Of a stretch of 14,366 bases of DNA, positions 5,224-11,788 are shown in pieces. Origin of the DNA: Actinomycetota bacterium. Its GTDB lineage: Bacteria; Actinomycetota; CADDZG01; WHSQ01. Numbering within the stretch: the stretch's first letter is position 1; the number at the start of each line of letters is the position of its first letter. The stretch lies in NCBI GenBank assembly GCA_019348445.1, contig JAHWJK010000035.1:1-14366 (forward strand). Direction: 5' to 3'. The notes beneath the pieces were generated by a model, which saw only the letters and a list, made by a program, of their open reading frames with translations, was not told the origin of the DNA and made no database searches. Both the position numbers and the translations under genes were made by a program.

Positions 5224-7796
5224 GTGGGTGGAGGGCGATAGCGCGGCGGATCAACCTCCGTCACGCTCGGCGGCGGCGTCTGCGCACGCTCCTGACGATC
5301 GCGGGCGTCGCATCCGGCGTTGCGCTCACGTTCTCGATCAACGTCATCAACTCGACGCTGGTGACGTCGTTCCGGTCGAGCGTCCGAGAGCTCGCGGGCG
5401 ACGCCGAGCTGGAGGTCGCCGCGGCGAACGCGTCGGGCTTGCCCGCCGCGACGGTCGACGAGGTCGCGGGAGTCGAGGGCGTGGAGCGCGCGGTGCCGAT
5501 CCTGCGATCGACCTCACGGATCAGCGGATTCGGCGGCAGTCGCCGGGTGCTGGTGATCGGAGCTACCCCCGAGTTCTCGACCCTCGTTCCACGCGGTCTC
5601 GGCCCCCTCGCGGAGATGCGCGTGAACGTGCGCGGGGATCCGAACGGTCTGCTCTTGGCGGAGGGTCTCGCCGAGGATCTCCGCGTCGGAAGCGGGGACC
5701 GTGTCGCCGTGCAGACACCGGAGGGCACGAAGGCCGTCGAGATCGCGGGCACGGTCGGTGGTCCTCTGGTCGATGCGTTGAACGGCGGCGACGTCGGGGT
5801 GATGTTGCTGCCCGCAGCCCAGGACCTATTCGCGAAACAGAACCGGGTGGATTCGATCTATGTCGTCGTCGACACCGACGTTTCGGTCGCCGACGCGGAA
5901 CGGTCGTTGGAGGACGCGCTCGGGGGCATGGCGACGATCGGGCCGCCGGGGGAGCGCGGCGCCGGCTTCGAACGCGTCTTCGCCTCGCTGGGGACGCTGT
6001 TGTCCATGGGCGGCACCGTCGCACTGTTCGTAGCTCTGTTCGTCGTCTACAACACGATGTCGATGTCGCTCGCGGAGCGGCGCCGCGAGATCTCGATGGT
6101 TCTCGCCTTCGGCGCACCACCGCGCGCGGTGTTCGGCGCGTTCCTCGCCGAGGCACTCGTGCTCGGAACGGTCGCGTCCGTGCTTGGGGTCGCCGGCGGC
6201 CTCGTCCTCGCGCAGGTCTTGGTCGAGCGCGCCACCGAAGCGTTGTCGTTCCTCCCGCTCGCCGCGGCCGGTTCCGTGGAGGTGGCCCCGCAGGCGGTCG
6301 CGATCGGCATCGCAGGCGGGATCGTCGTCTCGCTGATCGGCGCATACATCCCCGCGCGCCGGGTTCTGCGTGTCTCGCCTATCGAATCGTTGCGACCCGA
6401 CGCGGCGTACGAATGGACCACCACGACCACGGGTGTCAGAGGGCGCTCTTTCGCCGGGGGTCTCGCCGGCATCGCGCTGTCGCTCGTGTGCTTCATCGCG
6501 TTCTTGCTCGCGCCCGACGAGCGCTGGATCGTCTCGGTCGGCCTCGTCTTCGGCCTCGGTGGAGTGACGCTCCTGTTGCCGACGGTCGTGCCGTGGAGCC
6601 TCCGTCTTCTGCGTCCGGTGGCCCGGCGCGGGTTCGGAACCGTCGGCCGTCTCTCCGTAGATGCACTGGAGAAGAATCCCGGGCGCAGCACGTTCACGGT
6701 CGCGGCGCTGGTCCTGACGTTGGGGCTGGTCGTGGGAGTAGCAAGTGCGCTCGGCTCCTACCGCGCGCAGGTCGACCGTCTCATCAACGCGCTGGTCGGC
6801 GCGGACCTCTACGTCAGCTCCTCGTCCTATACGGGAGTGACTTCCGACCAACCGTTGGCGGCGGACGTGAAGGCGGCCATCAAAGACGTCCCTGGAGTCG
6901 ATTTCGTCTATCCGTTGCGGTTCACTTTCATCGAGCTGGGTCGGCGACAGGCGCTGGTGAACGCGATACCGGTGGGGCCGGCTCTGGAGCGTGGCGCCTC
7001 CACGGACCTCACCGCGATCACCGAAGACCCCGATGGGTTCACTGCGGGCCTGAAGCGAGGAGACATCGCGATCTCATCTCTCACGTCGCAAACGCGCGGC
7101 CTCGACGTCGGTGACACCTTGGCGCTTCCGACTCCCACCGGGCGGACCACCTTCCGCATCGCGGCCACGTACGACGATCTCATCTCGTTGGAGTCGATCT
7201 ACATGGGCTACTCGACCTATACGAAGTACTGGAACGATCACACCGCCGACGAGTTCGGGGTGTTGGTCGACCCCGGCGTGTCACACGGCGCGGTCGAAGC
7301 GCGCCTGGAGGCGGTCGTCGAGGCGACGGACCTCCCGGCCGAGGTCTACACGCGCGAGGAGCTCGGGGGCCGGATCATCAGGACCGTCGAAAGCACCTTC
7401 TCGCTCGCGAACGGCGTCCAGCTGGCGGCTCTCATCGTCGCGATCTTCACGATCGCGAACACGATGTTCACCGCGATCCTCGAACGTCGATGGGAGATGG
7501 GCCTCCAGCGGGCGCTCGGGATGAGCGGCAAGCAACTCGGTCGCACCGTCCTGCTCGAAGCTGCGTCGATCGGGGTCGTCGGTGGTGTAGGTGGAGCCGT
7601 GCTCGGTACCGCGTCGGGCGTGGTCATGACCACCGCGATGCAGGCGCAGTTCGCGTGGAACGTGCCGTTCGAGACGCCTTGGGTCCTGATCGCGGCATCG
7701 GTCGGCCTCGGGGTGCTCGTCGCGGCGGGGGCCGGAGCCATCCCGAGCCGGTTGGCCGTCCGCGCCCGGATAATCGAATCCCTCAGATACGAATAA
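5220..7796 (+). CDS. FtsX-type ABC permease, two-domain, about 10 TM segments
   Basis: An 858-residue membrane subunit partnering the ATPase encoded just upstream. Predicted TM segments from hydropathy are at about 24-44, 259-282, 310-336, 358-378, 409-430, 436-458, 491-513, 731-754, 779-803 and 819-842. A large extracytoplasmic domain lies at about 45-258 and another at about 514-730. Each half ends in an FtsX domain with typical sequence, for example FVVYNTMSMSLAERRREISM (274-293) and IANTMFTAILERRWEMG (745-761), where the cytoplasmic coupling helix begins. Both halves close with the family's P-ARRVLRVSPIESLRP or P-SRLAVRARIIESLRYE ending. The GTG start shares GTGA with the ATPase stop. The duplicated-half, 10-TM layout is common for actinobacterial FtsX permeases of unknown substrate; such proteins act as mechanotransmitters or lipid/lipoprotein extractors in better-studied cases. 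Confidence 0.92.
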   Translation: MSGWRAIARRINLRHARRRRLRTLLTIAGVASGVALTFSINVINSTLVTSFRSSVRELAGDAELEVAAANASGLPAATVDEVAGVEGVERAVPILRSTSRISGFGGSRRVLVIGATPEFSTLVPRGLGPLAEMRVNVRGDPNGLLLAEGLAEDLRVGSGDRVAVQTPEGTKAVEIAGTVGGPLVDALNGGDVGVMLLPAAQDLFAKQNRVDSIYVVVDTDVSVADAERSLEDALGGMATIGPPGERGAGFERVFASLGTLLSMGGTVALFVALFVVYNTMSMSLAERRREISMVLAFGAPPRAVFGAFLAEALVLGTVASVLGVAGGLVLAQVLVERATEALSFLPLAAAGSVEVAPQAVAIGIAGGIVVSLIGAYIPARRVLRVSPIESLRPDAAYEWTTTTTGVRGRSFAGGLAGIALSLVCFIAFLLAPDERWIVSVGLVFGLGGVTLLLPTVVPWSLRLLRPVARRGFGTVGRLSVDALEKNPGRSTFTVAALVLTLGLVVGVASALGSYRAQVDRLINALVGADLYVSSSSYTGVTSDQPLAADVKAAIKDVPGVDFVYPLRFTFIELGRRQALVNAIPVGPALERGASTDLTAITEDPDGFTAGLKRGDIAISSLTSQTRGLDVGDTLALPTPTGRTTFRIAATYDDLISLESIYMGYSTYTKYWNDHTADEFGVLVDPGVSHGAVEARLEAVVEATDLPAEVYTREELGGRIIRTVESTFSLANGVQLAALIVAIFTIANTMFTAILERRWEMGLQRALGMSGKQLGRTVLLEAASIGVVGGVGGAVLGTASGVVMTTAMQAQFAWNVPFETPWVLIAASVGLGVLVAAGAGAIPSRLAVRARIIESLRYE

Positions 7797-7806
7797 GAAT
7801 GAGGCG

Positions 7807-8724
7807 ATGAAACGGATAGCGACGGCGCTCGTAGCAACCATCCTGCTGGTCGCCGCATGCGCAGATTCGGAGGATCAACCGGATCACCCCGTGGTGCAGG
7901 ATCCGGGTTCTCACAAAGAAACCTCCGCGGATCACGAAAAGCGCACAAACGACAAGAAAGCCAAGAAGCCCTCCGGCAAGGGACGCCCCGGTACCGCGAA
8001 CAAGAAGTCGTCGGCCGACAACTCGAAGGACGGATTGACCGTCGACAACGACGACGGCAGCTCGACCGGTGACGGCGGTAGCGACGGCGGTAGCGACGGA
8101 GGGGTGACCGCCAAGTATCCGGCGGCGGGCCGCTACACCTTCGCCCAGTCCGGTTACGAGGAGTTCTGCGACACCGCGGGTAACTGCGACAAGCAACGGC
8201 TCCCGTCGCGCCAACCGGTGAAGCTGACGTACCAGAGTCGCCGGGGGTCCTCGGCGGTGGTCGTGTCGAAGCAGAAAGCATCGAGGTCGAGGAGCGTTAG
8301 CACGTGGACGGAATTCACGCCTTCGGGAGCAAGGATCACGAAGGTCCACGTCGAGTTCAACTATTCCGGTTTCGGTTTCGAGCGCACTTACGTCCCCGAC
8401 CCACCGGTCCGTGCGTTGTGGTTCCCGATCCAATCCGGCACCGGGTGGTCCGGGCGATGGGAAGCGTCGACTTCGGGTTCGTACGACGTCGTCGTCGGAG
8501 ACCGACGCAACGTCAAGGCCGGCAGCAGGAGTGTCGCCGCGTTTCCCGTCGAGACGACGACCGAGTTCAGAGGTGACTTCGAGGGCAAGAGCAGGATCAC
8601 GACCTACGTCGACCCGCGCACCAACACGATCGTCGCCGCGAAGGGAGTGTTGAACGTCACCAGCCAGTTCGGTCGCTACACGACCTCCTTCGACACGAGG
8701 CTGGTGGACGGACCCCGCTACTGA
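7807..8724 (+). CDS. Predicted lipoprotein with charged linker and unrecognised C-terminal domain
   Basis: A 305-residue protein with a lipoprotein signal: MKR, a hydrophobic run, then the lipobox V15-A16-A17-C18, so Cys18 should be lipidated and the protein anchored outside the membrane. Residues 19-105 are a low-complexity hydrophilic linker rich in Lys, Asp, Ser, Asn and Gly, ending in two perfect DGGS repeats. Residues about 106-305 look beta-rich, with a close cysteine pair (Cys121, Cys127) and a block containing WFPIQSGTGWSGRWEAS (205-221). I do not recognise the family. The pattern of short beta strands is loosely like lipid-binding folds such as LolA/LppX, but this is impression only. 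It starts 10 bp after the permease stop and its stop overlaps the next start (TGATG), so it is probably the extracytoplasmic partner of the ABC system. The start has GAGG only 2 nt upstream, a poor site. Confidence 0.8.
   Translation: MKRIATALVATILLVAACADSEDQPDHPVVQDPGSHKETSADHEKRTNDKKAKKPSGKGRPGTANKKSSADNSKDGLTVDNDDGSSTGDGGSDGGSDGGVTAKYPAAGRYTFAQSGYEEFCDTAGNCDKQRLPSRQPVKLTYQSRRGSSAVVVSKQKASRSRSVSTWTEFTPSGARITKVHVEFNYSGFGFERTYVPDPPVRALWFPIQSGTGWSGRWEASTSGSYDVVVGDRRNVKAGSRSVAAFPVETTTEFRGDFEGKSRITTYVDPRTNTIVAAKGVLNVTSQFGRYTTSFDTRLVDGPRY
8071..8094 (+). repeat. Two perfect tandem copies of a 12-bp unit in the lipoprotein linker
   Basis: GACGGCGGTAGC occurs at 8071-8082 and again at 8083-8094, followed by a degenerate third start (GACGGAGG). 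It encodes the repeated DGGS of the flexible linker. In-frame 12-bp tandem repeats can expand or contract by slippage, so linker length may vary between strains. Confidence 0.8.
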
Positions 8725-9440
8725 TGCAGCAGGAACGCGTCGTTCCCGATTGGGGCGTCAAGCCCGAACGTCCTCGCGGCATCGGCCACCACGTGCAGCG
8801 CGCCATCGTGCTTCTGATCTTCATCGGCGTCGCGTTCGCGCTCACGTTCGCGGTCGGGCCGATCTGGGGTTTCGCGCCGGTGTTCATGATCAACATCGGG
8901 ATCGGTCTCGCCGCATTCTGGTGGGTCAACAACCAGGGTCTGCTCGCGTTGCGTTCGGTAGGTGCGACTCGCTGCAGCGCAGAACAGGAACCTCGCGTCT
9001 GGAACATCGCCCGCGGGTTGGCTTCAGATATGCGGATCAAACCTCCGGTTCTCTACGTCATCGAGGACGGGGGGCCGAACTCGATGACGTGCATGGCGCG
9101 CGGGCCGGCCCTCGCGTTCACGAAGAGCTTGTTGACTGCCTACACGCGAACGGAGCTCGAGGCAGTGATCGCGCACGGGCTGGTCCGTCTCGCGTCCGGC
9201 ACGATAGATCGAGCGATGCTGTCGGTCGCCCTCGGCCCCCTCGGGACGAAGAGCCTGCCGGCGGTCGGTGGCGCCGACGACGTGCACGCGTGCGCGGTAA
9301 CGCGATATCCGCCGGCACTGGCGGACGCGATCGAGAAAGCCGAACCTCGTTCGGGACGCTTCGCATCGTTCTGGTTCGTTGCAACGGGCGGGGGTCATCG
9401 CGCCCGAGATGAGCGCGTCGCCGCGATCAGGGATCTGTAG
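8724..9440 (+). CDS. M48/HtpX-like membrane protein with destroyed protease site (pseudoprotease)
   Basis: A 238-residue protein that aligns by eye with M48 zinc metalloproteases (HtpX/STE24 type). Seen: two N-terminal TM segments (about 27-45 and 49-68); an M48-like block EPRVWNIARGLASDMRIKPP (89-108) and VLYVIEDGGPNS (109-120); the helix ELEAVIAHGLVRL, where active enzymes have AHELxH; then VTRYPPALADAIEKAE (192-207) and the C-terminal FWFVATGGG...DERVAAIRDL. First zinc ligand His151 is kept, but the catalytic Glu is Gly152, the second ligand is Arg155, and the position expected for the third ligand Glu (of E-x3-D) is Gly182. The part between HExxH and ExxxD is also short. The reading frame is intact, so this looks like a maintained inactive homologue rather than a decayed gene. 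It follows the lipoprotein with a TGATG overlap. Possible roles are scaffold or substrate binding; not determined. Confidence 0.78.
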   Translation: MQQERVVPDWGVKPERPRGIGHHVQRAIVLLIFIGVAFALTFAVGPIWGFAPVFMINIGIGLAAFWWVNNQGLLALRSVGATRCSAEQEPRVWNIARGLASDMRIKPPVLYVIEDGGPNSMTCMARGPALAFTKSLLTAYTRTELEAVIAHGLVRLASGTIDRAMLSVALGPLGTKSLPAVGGADDVHACAVTRYPPALADAIEKAEPRSGRFASFWFVATGGGHRARDERVAAIRDL

Positions 9441-9478
9441 GTCGAGTCGTAGGATGGTCATTCGTTGGAACGCGCGCC

Positions 9479-9483
9479 AGGAG
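9479..9483 (+). promoter_or_regulatory. Ribosome binding site of pdxS
   Basis: AGGAG lies six bases before the pdxS ATG at 9490. With the 49-bp gap after the M48-like gene, it marks a fresh translation start, unlike the overlapping starts upstream. TAGGAT at 9450-9455 in the same gap is a possible -10 element, without a clear -35. Confidence 0.7.
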
Positions 9484-9489
9484 TGATCG

Positions 9490-10386
9490 ATGACCGAAAC
9501 CACACGTGAGACCGGCGGCCTGCGCGTCAAGCGCGGGCTTGCAGAGATGCTCAAGGGCGGCGTCATCATGGACGTCACGACCGCAGAGCAGGCGAAGATC
9601 GCGGAGGACGCAGGCGCGGTTGCGGTGATGGCGCTGGAGCGCGTTCCCGCGGACATCCGCGCAGAGGGTGGCGTCGTCCGTATGGCCGACCCCGAGAAGA
9701 TCGCCGAGATCGTCGAGTCGGTGTCTGTCCCGGTCATGGCCAAGTGCCGCATCGGTCACTTCGTCGAAGCCCAGGTGCTTCAGTCGCTCGGTGTGGATTA
9801 CATCGACGAGTCCGAGGTGCTTACGCCCGCGGACGAATCGCATCACGTGAACAAATGGGACTTCGACGTCCCGTTCGTTTGCGGCGCGACGAACCTCGGT
9901 GAAGCATTGCGACGGATCGGCGAGGGCGCGGCGATGATCCGCAGCAAAGGCGAGGCCGGGACCGGGAACGTCGTCGAGGCCGTCCGCCACATGCGCTCGA
10001 TATTGTCTGCCATGCGGAAGCTCCAGTCTCTCGGCGACGAAGAGTTGATGTCCGAGGCGAAAGAACACCGCGCGCCGTTCGAGCTCGTACGAGAGGTTGC
10101 GCGGACGGGGAAGTTGCCGGTCGTGTTGTTCACCGCCGGTGGCATCGCGACTCCGGCCGACGCAGCGCTGATGATGCAACTCGGAGCGGACGGCGTCTTC
10201 GTCGGTTCCGGCATCTTCAAATCCGGCGACCCCGCGACGCGCGCTCGCGCGATCGTGGAAGCGACGACGCACTTCGAAGACGCAGACATCATCGCCAAGG
10301 TGTCGCGCGGTCTCGGAGACGCGATGGTCGGCATCAACATCGGAGACATCCCCGAGCAGGAGCGGCTCGCGACCCGCGGCTGGTGA
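9490..10386 (+). CDS. pdxS: Pyridoxal 5'-phosphate synthase, lyase subunit PdxS
   Basis: PdxS builds PLP from ribose 5-phosphate, glyceraldehyde 3-phosphate and ammonia supplied by PdxT (the DXP-independent vitamin B6 route); twelve subunits form the core of the complex. Seen: 298 residues, the usual length, with a (beta/alpha)8 pattern. Asp28 sits in GGVIMDVT, catalytic Lys85 in PVMAKCRIGH (K81 in Bacillus) and the second lysine, Lys153, in IRSKGEAGTGN (K149). The phosphate-binding GGIATPADAALMMQLGADGV and FVGSGIF segments are present near residues 216-240. The start is set by AGGAG at 9479. It is followed after 7 bp by pdxT. The gene is complete and unremarkable. Confidence 0.98.
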   Translation: MTETTRETGGLRVKRGLAEMLKGGVIMDVTTAEQAKIAEDAGAVAVMALERVPADIRAEGGVVRMADPEKIAEIVESVSVPVMAKCRIGHFVEAQVLQSLGVDYIDESEVLTPADESHHVNKWDFDVPFVCGATNLGEALRRIGEGAAMIRSKGEAGTGNVVEAVRHMRSILSAMRKLQSLGDEELMSEAKEHRAPFELVREVARTGKLPVVLFTAGGIATPADAALMMQLGADGVFVGSGIFKSGDPATRARAIVEATTHFEDADIIAKVSRGLGDAMVGINIGDIPEQERLATRGW

Positions 10387-10393
10387 TGTCGCG

Positions 10394-10972
10394 GTGAAAG
10401 TCGGGGTCCTCGGCCTTCAGGGAGACGTGCGGGAGCACTGCACGGCCCTCGACGGCGCGGGCGCGACCCCCGTTGTCGTGAAGACGGCGGACTCACTCGC
10501 GTCGGTCGACGCTCTGGTGATGCCGGGCGGTGAGTCCACGACCATAGGCAAGCTCCTCGATCGCTTCGAACTGCTCGAGCCGCTGCGGGACCGCGCCGAG
10601 TCCGGCATGCCCCTCTACGGCACGTGCGCGGGAGCGATCCTGATGTCGAAAGAGATCGCGGGTCCTCACGACGCGCCATTCCGCGTCCCGGTCCTCGACG
10701 TCGTCACGCGACGAAACGCGTACGGACGCCAGGTCGACTCGTTCGAGACGGATATCGCGGTGCGGGGGCTCGACGAGGCGTTCCGCGCCGTGTTCATCCG
10801 CGCCCCCGTCTTCGAGGACGTCGGTGACGCTGTCGAGATCCTGGCATCGGTCGACGACCGTGCCGTGCTCGTACGTCAGGGGCGTTTCCTCGCGTCGACG
10901 TTCCATCCCGAGATGACCGGCGACAATAGGGTCCACGAACTGTTCGTCTCGATCGTCAGAGGTGCGTTGTGA
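10394..10972 (+). CDS. pdxT: Pyridoxal 5'-phosphate synthase, glutaminase subunit PdxT
   Basis: A class I glutamine amidotransferase of 192 residues that hydrolyses glutamine and channels ammonia to PdxS. Seen: start MKVGVLGLQGDVREH, the glycine-rich PGGESTTIGKL (44-54), nucleophile Cys78 in LYGTCAGAIL, and the His171/Glu173 pair in TFHPEMTGDNRVH. The triad is complete and the length is normal. The GTG start at 10394 gives the standard N-terminus; only a weak GGTGA-like site precedes it, so coupling to pdxS (7-bp gap) is likely. Forms an operon with pdxS. Confidence 0.97.
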   Translation: MKVGVLGLQGDVREHCTALDGAGATPVVVKTADSLASVDALVMPGGESTTIGKLLDRFELLEPLRDRAESGMPLYGTCAGAILMSKEIAGPHDAPFRVPVLDVVTRRNAYGRQVDSFETDIAVRGLDEAFRAVFIRAPVFEDVGDAVEILASVDDRAVLVRQGRFLASTFHPEMTGDNRVHELFVSIVRGAL

Positions 10973-10985
10973 AAGCTAAGAGCGA

Positions 10986-11030
10986 GGGGGGTGCGGGGGG
11001 AATAGGCGGCCGCAGGCCGGCGACCCCCCC
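10986..11030 (+). other. GC-rich hairpin between pdxT and yebC with two competing G-runs
   Basis: The 66-bp gap holds two G6 runs (10986-10991 and 10995-11000) and one C7 run (11024-11030). Either G-run can pair with the C-run; the inner choice encloses a second 5-bp stem, CGGCC (11007-11011) with GGCCG (11015-11019), around the loop GCA. No T-run follows, so it is not a standard intrinsic terminator. The C-run ends directly beside the weak GGAA site before the yebC ATG, so folding could affect yebC translation or cause pausing or partial termination. Confidence 0.45.
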
Positions 11031-11038
11031 GGAATGAA

Positions 11039-11788
11039 ATGAGCGGCCATAGCAAATGGGCCACGATCAAGCGGAAGAAGGGCGCGAACGACGCGGCGCG
11101 CTCCAAGATGTGGGGCAAACTGCTGCGCTTCGTCGAAGTGGCAGCGCGCGAGGGCGGCGGCAACCCCGACGGCAACCCGACATTGGCAACGGCGATCCAG
11201 AAAGCGAAAGCCGCGTCGGTTCCCAACGACAACATCGACCGAGCGATCAAGCGCGGCACGGGGGAGCTAGAAGGCGAGGCCTACGAGGAGACGTCGTACG
11301 AGGGCTACGGTCCCGGCGGCGTTGCCATCCTCGTCAACTGCCTGACGAACAACCGGAACCGAGCCGCGCAAGATGTCCGCAGCGCGTTCACCGGCAAGGG
11401 CGGGAAGCTCGCCGAGCCCGGAGCGGTGTCGTGGATGTTCGAAGCCAAAGGAGTCGTTGTCGTCGACAAAAGCGGCACCAGCGAGGACGACGTGTTCCTC
11501 TTGGCCGCGGATGCCGGCGCCGAAGACGTGCGGGGGTCGGAAGAGACGATCGAAGTCATAACTCCTCCCGATGCGTTGAAGGCGGTACGTGACGCGCTGG
11601 TGGAAGCGGGCGTCGAGGTCGAGTCGTTCGAGCTCACGCAGGTCCCCAAGACCACGATCGCTCTCGAGGAGTCGGATGCGAAGAAGGTCCTCGGTCTCAT
11701 CGAACACCTGGAAGAGCTCGACGACGTGCAAGATGTGTATGCGAACTTCGACATCTCCGACGACGTACTAGAAGCGGTGGCGTCGTGA
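11039..11788 (+). CDS. yebC: YebC/TACO1-family protein
   Basis: A 249-residue cytoplasmic protein of the YebC family, described in various bacteria as a DNA-binding regulator and more recently as a factor helping ribosomes through difficult sequences such as proline runs. Seen: the family N-terminus MSGHSKWATIKRKKG, AAREGGGNPDGNP (45-57), SVPNDNIDRAIKRGTGE (60s-70s), YEGYGPGGVAI and the NNRNRAAQDVR and GAVSWMF blocks, then the acidic C-terminal domain. Length and motifs are typical. Only a weak GGAA precedes the start, next to the GC-rich hairpin. In many actinobacteria yebC is followed by ruvCAB; here a nucleotide cyclase follows, overlapping by GTGA at 11785-11788. Confidence 0.97.
   Translation: MSGHSKWATIKRKKGANDAARSKMWGKLLRFVEVAAREGGGNPDGNPTLATAIQKAKAASVPNDNIDRAIKRGTGELEGEAYEETSYEGYGPGGVAILVNCLTNNRNRAAQDVRSAFTGKGGKLAEPGAVSWMFEAKGVVVVDKSGTSEDDVFLLAADAGAEDVRGSEETIEVITPPDALKAVRDALVEAGVEVESFELTQVPKTTIALEESDAKKVLGLIEHLEELDDVQDVYANFDISDDVLEAVAS

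Noticed and set aside
5048..7114. 688-codon plus-strand frame overlapping the ATPase and permease
   Set aside because: Its translation is Arg/Gly-rich low-complexity sequence in another frame of the conserved FtsX permease; no domain or ribosome site supports it.
4534..7796. Assignment of the ABC pair as a macrolide exporter (MacB) or as cell-division FtsEX
   Set aside because: The ATPase is not fused to the permease as in MacB, no MacA-type adaptor is present, and the permease is far larger than FtsX (two FtsX domains, about 10 TM). Only the broader family can be supported.
10986..11000. G-quadruplex in the pdxT-yebC gap
   Set aside because: Only two long G-runs with a 3-base spacer, followed by short GG pairs; a stable four-tract quadruplex is not evident, and simple pairing with the C-run explains the sequence better.
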